Shown piece after piece: positions 15,562 through 23,249 of a stretch of DNA of 36,824 bases; within the stretch, counting starts at the first letter, position 1, and the number at the start of each line of letters is the position of its first letter. Source of the DNA: Bacillota bacterium (GTDB lineage Bacteria > Bacillota > Clostridia > Lachnospirales > Lachnospiraceae); assembly GCA_023409835.1 (NCBI GenBank), contig JAEYQV010000003.1:1-36824 (forward strand). The letters run 5' to 3'. Made by a program: the position numbers and the translations under genes. A model generated the notes under the pieces. The model had not been told where the DNA came from and made no database searches. It saw only the letters and a program-made list of their open reading frames with translations.

Positions 15562-16284
15562 TTAACGCAGACTCATCAGATATTCCAGCTCCTCTTCCTT
15601 AAGCTCTCTGTATTCTCCCGGCTTAAGGCTGGGATCCAGGCTAAGTCCTCCCATGGAGAGACGTTTCAGATAGACCACTTCCTTTCCCACCGCTTCAAAC
15701 ATTCGTTTTACCTGATGGAATTTACCCTCCTGGATGGTAAGCTCGATTTCGGAAATGTCTGCAGAACGTAGTATCTTCAAGCTGGCCGGCAGCGTGATAT
15801 AATCCTCTTCAATCTGCACGCCCTGTAAGAAGGCCTGGGTATCTTCCTCCGTTACCTTTCCTGATACCTTCGCATAATAAACCTTGTCCACATGCTTGCG
15901 GGGGGATAACAGCCGGTGTGCCAGATCACCGTCATTGGTCAGAAGCAGTAGCCCCTCCGTATCCTTATCCAGCCTTCCGACCGGAAAAAGCTCCTTCCCC
16001 TGCGTATCCCCGATCAAGTCAAGGACGGTACGGCTGACATTATCCATGGTGGCCGAAACCACCCCGGCGGGTTTATGGAGCATCAGATACAGGTATTGCC
16101 GATAAGCCACCCTGGTTTGATCAAAGAGCACTTCAGTGCAGGCTGTATCCACCTTGGTTTCCGGCTTTCTGCAGACCTCCTGATTCACCATGACTCGGCC
16201 CTTCCGGATCCAGTCTTTGATCTCGCTGCGGGTTCCGATTCCCATGTCTGCCAGATATTTATCCAGTCTCAGCTGTCCTGCCAT
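15562..16284 (-). CDS. rsuA: 16S rRNA pseudouridine synthase, RsuA family
   Basis: A 240-residue protein with an N-terminal S4 domain (LRLDKYLADMGIGTRSEIK) and an RsuA/RluB catalytic domain. The catalytic aspartate is D106 in PVGRLDKDTEGLLLLTNDGD. The family signature YLMLHKPAGVVSAT and the late EGKFHQVKRMFEAVG motif are present. RsuA makes pseudouridine 516 in 16S rRNA; a neighbouring family (RluB/E/F) looks similar, so the target is probable rather than certain. I prefer the ATG at 16282-16284, 7 nt from AAGGAG; the one two codons upstream touches it. The preceding spacer contains another tandem-repeat array. Confidence 0.9.
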   Translation of the reverse strand: MAGQLRLDKYLADMGIGTRSEIKDWIRKGRVMVNQEVCRKPETKVDTACTEVLFDQTRVAYRQYLYLMLHKPAGVVSATMDNVSRTVLDLIGDTQGKELFPVGRLDKDTEGLLLLTNDGDLAHRLLSPRKHVDKVYYAKVSGKVTEEDTQAFLQGVQIEEDYITLPASLKILRSADISEIELTIQEGKFHQVKRMFEAVGKEVVYLKRLSMGGLSLDPSLKPGEYRELKEEELEYLMSLR

Positions 16285-16328
16285 TCCCATACTCCTTATC
16301 CTTATTCTTGTCCTTATACATATGCTTC

Positions 16329-16464
16329 TTCTTGTACTCGTACGATACTTGTACTCATACTGATACTTGAACTCGTACTGATATTTTTACTCATACTGAT
16401 ACTTGAACTCGTACTGATATTTTACTCGTACTGATATTTTACTCGTACTGATATTTGTATTGAT
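16329..16464. repeat. Second minisatellite: about seven 17-18 bp units
   Basis: Units built on A(C/T)TTG(A/T)ACTC(G/A)TACTGAT begin at 16347, 16365, 16383, 16401 (18 bp each), 16419 and 16436 (17 bp each). A diverged unit at 16329-16346 and a partial one at 16453-16464 flank them. Units at 16365 and 16401 are identical, as are those at 16419 and 16436. The array fills much of the spacer between the RsmF-like gene and rsuA. Confidence 0.88.
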
Positions 16465-16540
16465 ATATCCTTTAAATATATCAAAACTTACACTTATTCT
16501 TATACTTTCCCATGCTCCGAAGCCTGGATATCATCCATTT

Positions 16541-18040
16541 CTACATCCATCTCCAGCCGGGCAGATATTTATTCTTGAAGCTGCCCTTCGCAGTTTTTCC
16601 CCAGCCGAGCGGATAACCGTCCGCACAGACCAGCTGCCAGCCGTCTGCGATATCCTGCTCCGGTTCGATTGTCTCACATTTCAGATAACGGATCGCTTCC
16701 AAAGAATTACCGGCTAGCCGGATCAGTTTATCATATTCGTAAGAGCTTAGGGCACTGGCCAGAGCCTGAGCAGGCTCGAACCTCTGCTTCTTCATCTCGC
16801 CGAGTAAAAGTCCCTGCCGTAGAATCCGAAGTCCTTTGATATCCGGCAGGCCCTCAGGAACCATATAGACCCTGTCCTCATGTACATGAAGTCTGGATTG
16901 GAAGGTAGCATAATCACAGTCAATAAGCTTCAGTTCCCGGAAGAATTCGTAGGCTTCCTCCGATATTGACATTGACTGCTTCTTCATCGGACCTCTACTG
17001 TTCGTTCGGTCTCCCGGGGTGCTTCTGTCTGCTCTGGGAGCAGGATCCATATGATTGCTCCCCTCCCTACTGTCCGTGCTTCCCTTCTGAAGCAATGTAA
17101 TGAAATGTCCTTCTCCGTTAATCTTATGGGGCCAGAGACGGATACAATGCCTAAGCTCCTCCCGGTAAGGTGCATCCTCCGGTAAGCCCTCCAACCATTC
17201 CGGTTTGCCGAAATCAAAGCCCTCATAGGAAATGCCCAGCTGCTTCTGCACCTCGGCTGACGGAAGAGCATCCACAACATGAAATTCCGGTCTCTGCTCT
17301 AATAGATATGCGATTGTTCCTTCATTCTCCTCCGGTGAGAAGGTGCAGGTCGAATACAGCATCATTCCTCCCGGTTTCAGCATGTCTGCGGCAAAGAGAA
17401 TGATCTCCTTCTGCAGCTTATTATAGTACTCCACTCCGTACTGTTCCCAGTTCTTCATGATAGCCGGACTCTTCCGAAACATTCCCTCCCCGGAACAGGG
17501 AGCGTCAATTAAAATCTTATCAAAATATTGGGGGAAATACTCTGCCAGCTTATTTGGTGCCTCCGAGAGCACCAGAGCATTTCGAATCCCAAAAAGCTCA
17601 ATGTTCTTAAGCAGTGCCTTAGCCCTGGAATTACTGATATCATTGGATACCAGCAATCCCTCCCCCTTAAGCTTAGCTCCGAGCTCCGTGCTCTTGCCTC
17701 CGGGAGCGGCGCAGATATCCAATACCTTATCTCCCCTGCTGATGGGCAAAAGACTTGCCGGTGTCATCGCACTGGGCTCCTGGATATAATAAAGACCGGC
17801 ATAATAATACGGGTGCCTGGCCGGCTGTTCTTCCTCCGTATCATAATAATAGCCGTTCGGCACCCAGGGTATTCTTCTTATGGAAAAAGGACAAAGCCTC
17901 TCGAATTCCTCTGTGGAAAGCTTCAGGGTATTTACTCTTAATCCGCCGAAATGCGGCTTAGAATAGCATTGTAAATACTCCTCATATTCCTCCCCCAGAA
18001 GTCTTCTCATCCTGTCCTCAAATCTAATCGGTAAATTCAT
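16541..18040 (-). CDS. RsmF/NSUN-type rRNA m5C methyltransferase
   Basis: A 499-residue SAM-dependent RNA cytosine-C5 methylase of the NOL1/NOP2/Sun family. The SAM-binding region is LDICAAPGGKSTELGA (108-121). The two cysteines of the mechanism are C182 in DAPCSGEGMF and C232 in YSTCTFSPEENEG. A C-terminal RNA-recognition region (about 360-499), typical of RsmF-like proteins, contains LRILRQGLLLGEMKKQRFEP. An arginine/serine/proline-rich linker at about 318-357 joins the halves. The target is probably 16S rRNA. I chose the ATG at 18038-18040 (MNLPIRFED, GGAG at 7 nt); an ATG at 18077-18079 has no ribosome site. It lies 40 bp after relQ. Confidence 0.9.
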   Translation of the reverse strand: MNLPIRFEDRMRRLLGEEYEEYLQCYSKPHFGGLRVNTLKLSTEEFERLCPFSIRRIPWVPNGYYYDTEEEQPARHPYYYAGLYYIQEPSAMTPASLLPISRGDKVLDICAAPGGKSTELGAKLKGEGLLVSNDISNSRAKALLKNIELFGIRNALVLSEAPNKLAEYFPQYFDKILIDAPCSGEGMFRKSPAIMKNWEQYGVEYYNKLQKEIILFAADMLKPGGMMLYSTCTFSPEENEGTIAYLLEQRPEFHVVDALPSAEVQKQLGISYEGFDFGKPEWLEGLPEDAPYREELRHCIRLWPHKINGEGHFITLLQKGSTDSREGSNHMDPAPRADRSTPGDRTNSRGPMKKQSMSISEEAYEFFRELKLIDCDYATFQSRLHVHEDRVYMVPEGLPDIKGLRILRQGLLLGEMKKQRFEPAQALASALSSYEYDKLIRLAGNSLEAIRYLKCETIEPEQDIADGWQLVCADGYPLGWGKTAKGSFKNKYLPGWRWM

Positions 18041-18080
18041 TGTATCACTCCGTCTTCCATGGGTCCCTATGGACCGCATA

Positions 18081-18884
18081 TTATCTTAAGCTCTGTGCCC
18101 GGTATCTCTGTGAGATTAAATCCAAATCTCTGCTAAATCTCTCCAGCTCAGTCCGGTCACCGACCTGATAGATGCGGAAGAATTCATCCTGTATCTTAAT
18201 TACCTCCTGCTTATTCGCAACCTTATAGAGGTTCTGGATATTCGTCAGGATATCGGCAACTATGTTAGCCTTAATCGTAAAGGAATTCTGTGCATCCATG
18301 ATCTCATCTCTGACTACACTCATCTCCTTATCCAGAATAAGAATTGCTTCCGCAGCTGAGGACAGACGTTCACGAATGTGCTCGGGCATATTCTGCTTAT
18401 ACTTATATCTCAGGGAATGCTCGATCGTAGCCCAGAAATTCATAGCCAGAGTCCTGATCTGAATCTCTACCTGTAGCTCTTTCGTTCCCTGCAGTGTCTC
18501 CACATTATAATAAACAATCATATGATACGAACGGTAACCGCTCTCCTTCATATTATTGATATAATCCTTCTCATTCTTGACCCTCATATCGGATCGGTTC
18601 TTAATAACATCCACCACCTTATAGATATCCTCAACAAACTGGCAGATAATACGGATGCCTGCAATATCCTCAATCTTCTCCTCAAAATCCTTCAGATCGA
18701 TTTCCTTCTTCTGCGCCTTCTCCAGAATACTGGAGATGGTCTTCACTCTGCCGGTCACCTGCTCAATCGGGGAATAAGCTCCGACATGCTTATACTCCTC
18801 AATAACATGGTTAAACTTGACGATCAGCTCATTAACCGCCAAGGCATATGGATCAAGAATCTCTCTCCATAATTGTATCTCCAT
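18081..18884 (-). CDS. relQ: Small alarmone synthetase, RelQ/SasB (YjbM) type
   Basis: A 267-residue single-domain (p)ppGpp synthetase that transfers pyrophosphate from ATP to GTP or GDP. It has the RelA/SpoT synthetase motifs without a hydrolase or regulatory domain: VTGRVKTISSILEK, DIAGIRIICQFV, NMKESGYRSYHMI and EIQIRTLAMNFWATIEHSL. The last is very close to Bacillus YjbM/SasB. It is longer than the ~211-residue Bacillus protein because of an extra C-terminal helical region (about 205-267). GGAGG lies 10 nt before the ATG at 18882-18884. It sits inside a cluster of rRNA-modifying enzymes, transcribed after rsmE. Neighbourhood suggests a link between ribosome maturation and alarmone output, but that is inference. 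Confidence 0.93.
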   Translation of the reverse strand: MEIQLWREILDPYALAVNELIVKFNHVIEEYKHVGAYSPIEQVTGRVKTISSILEKAQKKEIDLKDFEEKIEDIAGIRIICQFVEDIYKVVDVIKNRSDMRVKNEKDYINNMKESGYRSYHMIVYYNVETLQGTKELQVEIQIRTLAMNFWATIEHSLRYKYKQNMPEHIRERLSSAAEAILILDKEMSVVRDEIMDAQNSFTIKANIVADILTNIQNLYKVANKQEVIKIQDEFFRIYQVGDRTELERFSRDLDLISQRYRAQSLR

Positions 18885-18911
18885 CTATTGTTTACCTCCC
18901 TGTATCAACCA

Positions 18912-19652
18912 TCATTCTTCCAATGCCAGCATCATCATAGACAGAAGTGCAAATCCGGCTGTCTCCGTCCTTAGGATTCTTCTTCCCAGGGTAATCGGAG
19001 TAATATTACCGTTTCGTGCCAGATTAATCTCTGATTCCTCAAAGCCGCCCTCCGGCCCGATCAGAATTCCGATTGTAGTATTATTTCTAAGCTCAGCCAT
19101 TATATTCCTAGTAAGCTGTATCCCGGTTGCATTCTCATAGGGGATAACAGATAAATCCATTGCGGAGGCGCTCTTAATCGCTTCCTTAAAGCTTAGAACC
19201 GGAGTGACTCTTGGAATATAACCTCTGCCGGACTGCTTAGCTGCGCTTTCCGCAATCGCCTGCCACCGTTCCAGCTTCTTCTCTTCCTTCTTCCTGTCCT
19301 CCAGCTTGACCACGCTTCTTGCCGTCATAACCGGCACAATTTCATAGACCCCCAGCTCCACGGCCTTCTGAATAATCAGCTCCATCTTATCCTTCTTGGG
19401 AAGTCCCTGAAACAGGATAATCTTAGCCGGTAGCTCCGTCATCGTATCCTTTACGGAGTTGATCTTTGCCAGTACCTCCGTGTCTGACACCCTGTTAATT
19501 ATACAATAACAATCTTTTCCTTGTCCATTACAAATTATGATTTCCTCACCCTGCTTCATACGCAGTACATTCCGGATATGATTCACGTCCGGTCCGGTAA
19601 TCGTGATGGTATCTTCTTTCATCTGCTCCTGATTAACATAAAAACGGTGCAT
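18912..19652 (-). CDS. rsmE: 16S rRNA m3U1498 methyltransferase RsmE
   Basis: A 246-residue SPOUT-fold methylase that methylates N3 of U1498 in 16S rRNA. An N-terminal PUA-like domain (MHRFYV at the start, DVNHIRNVLRMKQGEE) precedes the knotted SAM-binding domain, which has IGPEGGFEESEI and TLGRRILRTETAGFALLSMMM, both diagnostic for RsmE. AAGGAG is 6 nt before the ATG at 19650-19652. It is the first gene of the seven-gene unit that ends at recU. Its usual neighbours prmA and dnaJ lie just upstream beyond two small inserted genes. The usual next gene, mtaB, is not here. Confidence 0.95.
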   Translation of the reverse strand: MHRFYVNQEQMKEDTITITGPDVNHIRNVLRMKQGEEIIICNGQGKDCYCIINRVSDTEVLAKINSVKDTMTELPAKIILFQGLPKKDKMELIIQKAVELGVYEIVPVMTARSVVKLEDRKKEEKKLERWQAIAESAAKQSGRGYIPRVTPVLSFKEAIKSASAMDLSVIPYENATGIQLTRNIMAELRNNTTIGILIGPEGGFEESEINLARNGNITPITLGRRILRTETAGFALLSMMMLALEE

Positions 19653-19695
19653 GGGTAACTCCTTATCTTATAAGCATTCTCTGTTTCATATATAT

Positions 19696-19725
19696 ATAAT
19701 ACGACAGCAGATCCGATTCCGTTAA
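19696..19725 (-). promoter_or_regulatory. Possible promoter of rsmE
   Basis: On the minus strand, TTAACG (19720-19725), an 18-bp spacer and TATTAT (19696-19701), about 45 bp before rsmE. Both boxes are imperfect, so this is tentative. Confidence 0.35.
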
Positions 19726-19870
19726 CTCTACTGTCCATCTTAGCATCACGTTATTACTAAATAAAACTGTCTGTTCCTCGATTGTGATACAGGATATTCC
19801 ATACCATCTATTATACACCAGCAAGAACATATGTTCAACAATTAATTACATCTATTTTAATCGTCTTTTC

Positions 19871-19930
19871 TTAATGTCTTATATAAATGTCTTTTATAAA
19901 TGTCTTATTTAAATGTCTTATTTAAATTCC
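19871..19930. repeat. Four tandem 13-bp repeats in the rsmE-esterase spacer
   Basis: TAAATGTCTTATT-type units start at 19871, 19884, 19897 and 19910, with a partial one at 19923. The last two full units are identical. They lie in the 507-bp divergent spacer between rsmE and the esterase gene (19653-20159). Apart from these repeats and the promoter candidates, I see nothing else there. Confidence 0.8.
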
Positions 19931-20039
19931 TTTTCTATTATATAACTTGCTTCATATCCTATACGAATGCATGTCTCGTATATTAATATTTTTCATTTCT
20001 TGTAAGATGGTTTCCATTTATACTCCTTATCATAATCGG

Positions 20040-20068
20040 TTGATTTTATATAATAAAAGATATAAGAT
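20040..20068 (+). promoter_or_regulatory. Possible promoter of the esterase gene
   Basis: TTGATT (20040-20045), a 17-bp AT-rich spacer and TAAGAT (20063-20068), about 85 nt before the start codon. Tentative, because the region is AT-rich and chance matches are likely. Confidence 0.4.
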
Positions 20069-20159
20069 AAAGGATAAAAGAGAGAGTTTTTACCAATCCT
20101 TCCGTAACAATATTTTTCAAATATTCTGCTGTTTGATATCACGAAAGGGAAATGAAGCT

Positions 20160-20828
20160 ATGGATAAAGAAATACTTACAATCGGCAAGCGTCAGGCTGC
20201 TGTCTTTCTTCCCTCCGGCTGTACGGACTGTCCCATTGTCTACACGCACCTGTCCGCCGAGGACGCGGCTTCTGTCTCCGTACAGCTTATAAACTTAAGC
20301 GCAGTACTGGTTGCCATAGACGGAGTTGAATGGGAGGCAGAGCTTTCTCCCTGGCCGGCTCAAAAAGCGTTCCGTGGCGGTATTGATTTCACAGGCAAAG
20401 CGGAGGAATACCTTCAGGAGCTGTGCGAAATTATCCTCCCTTCTGTGGAAGGAAGTTTCAATCTTACACCTCGCAGCCGCTCCATAGCAGGCTATTCCTT
20501 AGCTGGTTTGTTTGCTGTCTATGCCCTATACAAAACGGAGCTTTTCCACTCTGCGGCTTCTATCTCCGGTTCTCTATGGTATGATGACTTTCTGGATTAT
20601 ATGAAAGAAAATCGACCATGTAAGCTTCCGGAGCGGGTATATTTCTCTCTCGGTGACCGTGAAAGCATAACCAATAATCAGCGGCTTTCCAAGGTGGAAC
20701 AATGCACCCGGGAGGCTGAGCAGCTGTTGAGTCGTCTGGGTACGAAGACCACCTTCGAGCTGAACCCGGGCAATCATTTTGCGGATGTTACGGAGCGTAT
20801 TGCAAAAGGAATTCGTTGGCTATTGTAA
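20160..20828 (+). CDS. Putative alpha/beta-hydrolase esterase (IroE/BesA-like)
   Basis: A 222-residue predicted serine hydrolase. The nucleophile elbow is GYSLAG with S113, the acid is probably D166 or E168 in SLGDRES, and the catalytic histidine is H206 in NPGNHFAD. That order and the segment SAASISGSLWYDDFLDYM resemble the putative-esterase family (Esterase D, siderophore esterases IroE/BesA). No signal peptide is seen, so it is probably cytoplasmic, possibly releasing iron or acyl groups from imported compounds; the substrate is not proven. The ATG at 20160-20162 has AAAGGG about 10 nt upstream; the open frame extends to 19947 but that part is AT-rich and not protein-like. It is one of only two plus-strand genes and interrupts the conserved prmA-rsmE pair, so it was probably inserted. 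Confidence 0.82.
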   Translation: MDKEILTIGKRQAAVFLPSGCTDCPIVYTHLSAEDAASVSVQLINLSAVLVAIDGVEWEAELSPWPAQKAFRGGIDFTGKAEEYLQELCEIILPSVEGSFNLTPRSRSIAGYSLAGLFAVYALYKTELFHSAASISGSLWYDDFLDYMKENRPCKLPERVYFSLGDRESITNNQRLSKVEQCTREAEQLLSRLGTKTTFELNPGNHFADVTERIAKGIRWLL

Positions 20829-20839
20829 TTGATCAGCGC

Positions 20840-20855
20840 CCGCTTATAGAAGCGG
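20840..20855. other. Small hairpin just after the esterase gene
   Basis: CCGCTT-ATAG-AAGCGG, a perfect 6-bp stem starting 12 bp after the stop. It has no T-run of its own and may be part of the larger terminator region. Confidence 0.4.
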
Positions 20856-20865
20856 TTGGCGGTTC

Positions 20866-20907
20866 TAATAAAAAGAGCACCGGGTCTCCTTCAGATAGAT
20901 CCGGTGC
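20866..20907 (-). terminator. Bidirectional terminator between the VOC gene and the esterase gene
   Basis: GCACCGGGTCT (20877-20887) pairs with AGATCCGGTGC (20897-20907) in an 11-bp stem with a 9-nt loop. On the minus strand it is followed by TCTTTTTATT (20866-20876), so it should stop transcripts from the VOC gene. In the plus direction a weaker T-rich stretch follows. Confidence 0.8.
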
Positions 20908-21092
20908 AACTTATATTTTATAATAATATTATGCCAATCAAAAGCGAAATCCCAGCGAATATATTATCTTATGATTGCAATGTATTTATTATGTTTCTAT
21001 TTAATAAATATTTATGTTAATGTATTTCTATATCATGGATACATAATTTTATTAAGTATACTAATATCTAGGATCAGTACAATCTCCAACCA

Positions 21093-21554
21093 TCAGCTGA
21101 TATACATTTTAACAAACTCCAAAGGATGCATGGTTCTTTCTGCCACCTCTTCCACACTCATCCCCTGGCTGTGAAAGCGCCGGAATACGCTTTCCATGCT
21201 CTCACCAACCTCGATAATATGGCCGTCCGGATCATAAAAACGGACAACTCGCTGTCCCCAGGGATATTCCTTCGCTCTGTGAAGATATTCAATCTCCTCA
21301 TGCTTCAATAGCATTTCTTCAAAGACATCAAAATTTTCTTCTTCAAAATACAGCTCATGGTCATTTGGTTTATGCATAATCTTCATCTCGGGAAGCCCAA
21401 CCAGGCCCGTATAATTTCTTTGAATTGCCAGCTTACCTCCGAAAGAAAGATTATCTCCCAGATCCAATGTCATAGCCATCCCCATAATATCCTCGTAAAA
21501 GCGGCGGGAAGCTGTAATATCCTCTACTACAATTAATGGACATGCAAAATTCAT
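21093..21554 (-). CDS. VOC-fold (glyoxalase/bleomycin-resistance-like) protein
   Basis: A 153-residue protein with paired beta-alpha-beta-beta-beta modules. Module 1 starts at FACPLIVVEDITASRRFYEDIMG, and module 2 ends in RVVRFYDPDGHIIEVGESM, where the final glutamate is a usual metal ligand. A C-terminal helical tail (about 122-153, FHSQGMSVEEVAERTMHPLEFV) extends beyond the core fold. The exact activity (dioxygenase, lyase or resistance binding protein) cannot be told. I prefer the ATG at 21552-21554, 9 nt after GGAAAGG; an ATG three codons upstream abuts that site. It follows prmA by 110 bp with only a weak hairpin between, and ends before the shared terminator. Confidence 0.82.
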   Translation of the reverse strand: MNFACPLIVVEDITASRRFYEDIMGMAMTLDLGDNLSFGGKLAIQRNYTGLVGLPEMKIMHKPNDHELYFEEENFDVFEEMLLKHEEIEYLHRAKEYPWGQRVVRFYDPDGHIIEVGESMESVFRRFHSQGMSVEEVAERTMHPLEFVKMYIS

Positions 21555-21664
21555 ATGATTCATCCTTTCCTTTTATCAATTGTATAAAGTATAACAGGCA
21601 TACTAAGACAACAGTATGTCATGTTCAAAGGAAGCATAATCATAAAATTGTACATTCTTTTCCC

Positions 21665-22693
21665 TTATTTCTGTGCCACAAAGCTCACCCAGTCACCCAT
21701 CCGGTTTACTTCTAAAATGGTAAAACGGTTCTGTAATAAGGCTTGTTCTACAGCTGTCTCCTTCGTATTGATGATGCCGGAGCTGATAAAGATTCCGCCC
21801 GGCTTCATATTCTCTCCGATAACAGATGCCAGGGGAATAATAACATCCGCTAATATGTTGGCTACGACCAGGTCAAAATGATCCCTTCCGACCCTCTGAC
21901 GGAAGCTGACATCCTCAATAATATTTCCGGTGGTAAAGCCGATTCCTTCCTCCAGCTTCATCTCTTGATCCTTTGCTTTGTCTGAGCCCGATTTCAAAGC
22001 AGCTCCGAAATTCTTCAGCTCCGTTGCAGCTATCTTGTTCACTCCGGCATTCTCTATGGCAGCCTCCGTTGCCAGAGGATCGATATCAATTCCTAATACC
22101 TCACCGGCACCAAGCTTTTTGGCAATGATGGACAGAATACCGCTACCACTGCCCGCGTCGAGTACGGTATAGCCTCTCTTCATATGCTTCTTTAGACTCA
22201 GGATGCAGAGCTTTGTTGTCTCATGGGAACCGGTTCCGAAGGAGGTGCCGGGATCAATTTCAATCACAAGATCGGTAGCCTTCACTTCCTCAAGCTTCTC
22301 CCAGGTCGGCTTTATTACAATTGTATCATCCAGTCGGAAGGGCTTGAAGAACTGCTTCCAGTTGTTGATCCAGTCCTTATCCTCCGTATCCGATACCTCC
22401 AGTCTACCGCTGCCGATATCGATGAACTCGGACAGCTCCTTAAGACCCTCTCTAACATTATTTAGAACATTCTGGATATCCTCCGCCGGGTCCGTATAGA
22501 AGGTGATCACAGCCTGTCCGTCATCCTCGCCCAGCTCCGGCAGAAAATCGATGAACAGCTGAGTTCTTTCTTTCTCGGTAATCTGTACTTTGTCACTAAC
22601 TTCAATTCCTTCAATCCCGAGGTCGGACAGCATATCGCTGATTAAGTCAACCGCTTCCGTCGTTGTCTCCAGGGTAAATTTCGTCCACTTCAT
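21665..22693 (-). CDS. prmA: Ribosomal protein L11 methyltransferase PrmA
   Basis: A 342-residue SAM-dependent methylase that trimethylates ribosomal protein L11. The N-terminal substrate-recognition domain covers about 1-100, with WTKFTLETTTEAVDLISDML at its start. The catalytic part has DPGTSFGTGSHETTKLC, the SAM-binding loop VLDAGSGSGILSI, and VVANILADVI. It is some 25-30 residues longer than typical, mostly from a lysine/glutamate-rich stretch between the SAM loop and VVANIL (KSGSDKAKDQEMKLEEG). GGAGA stands 7 nt before the ATG at 22691-22693. It lies downstream of dnaJ as in Bacillus, but separated by 556 bp of non-coding DNA. Confidence 0.95.
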   Translation of the reverse strand: MKWTKFTLETTTEAVDLISDMLSDLGIEGIEVSDKVQITEKERTQLFIDFLPELGEDDGQAVITFYTDPAEDIQNVLNNVREGLKELSEFIDIGSGRLEVSDTEDKDWINNWKQFFKPFRLDDTIVIKPTWEKLEEVKATDLVIEIDPGTSFGTGSHETTKLCILSLKKHMKRGYTVLDAGSGSGILSIIAKKLGAGEVLGIDIDPLATEAAIENAGVNKIAATELKNFGAALKSGSDKAKDQEMKLEEGIGFTTGNIIEDVSFRQRVGRDHFDLVVANILADVIIPLASVIGENMKPGGIFISSGIINTKETAVEQALLQNRFTILEVNRMGDWVSFVAQK

Positions 22694-22749
22694 AATTTAT
22701 CTCCGTCTAATATTATTGTCTGTACAGCTTCTACCGTTATATTTCTGCA

Positions 22750-22888
22750 CAGCTTTATCAGTTATAGAATACAGTCTCATATGTTTATTCTACTGTATCA
22801 CTCATCAGCTTTATCAGTTATAGAATACTGTCTCATATGTTTATGCTACTGTATCGCTCATCAGCTTTATACTATTGCATTGGTTCAT
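22750..22888. repeat. Tandem 56-bp repeat upstream of prmA
   Basis: Two 56-bp copies (22750-22805 and 22806-22861) differ at only a few bases, and a diverged partial third begins at 22862 with CAGCTTTAT. Each unit can fold: ATACAGT near its start pairs with ACTGTAT near its end in copy 1, with one mismatch in copy 2. They lie in the 556-bp spacer between dnaJ and prmA (22694-23249), where I see no gene. Confidence 0.88.
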
Positions 22889-23062
22889 CAGCTATATCCT
22901 AATCTCAGCAGTCTCATTAATATATAATAATGTACTGCTTCAAAATATAAAGACTATAAAGCCCATCTTCCATCCTAATCTGTCATTCTTATATTTGCGT
23001 ACTTACAGATTACCATATTTGTTCGTATACTAGGATTATAAAACCAGCTCATACATGGATAT

Positions 23063-23093
23063 GCCTCACGAAGGATTATACCCTCCGTGAGGC
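23063..23093 (-). terminator. Stem-loop downstream of dnaJ, probable terminator
   Basis: On the minus strand, GCCTCACGGAGG pairs with CCTTCGTGAGGC (12 pairs, one G-T) around a 7-nt loop, about 157 bp after dnaJ. No T-run follows on the minus strand, so termination is uncertain. The next gene leftward is prmA. Confidence 0.5.
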
Positions 23094-23249
23094 TGTTTAT
23101 CTTTATATTAAATTTGATATATTAATACAATAATTTAAGTATTTCCATGAAGCAAGTATTCTGCTTATAAGCGGATTATTTCCGGCTTTCCTTCACAAGT
23201 ATTAGCCGTATTGCTTCAAGCTTTCTCTATTCACGGGTTAATGACCGGA

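Noticed and set aside
19947..20159. Longer N-terminus for the esterase gene
   Set aside because: The extension is AT-rich, lysine/tyrosine/isoleucine-heavy, lacks a ribosome site at its first ATG and does not look like a signal peptide.
21599..21618. Terminator between prmA and the VOC gene (CATACT / AGTATG hairpin)
   Set aside because: Only a 6-bp stem and no T-run on the minus strand; too weak to call.
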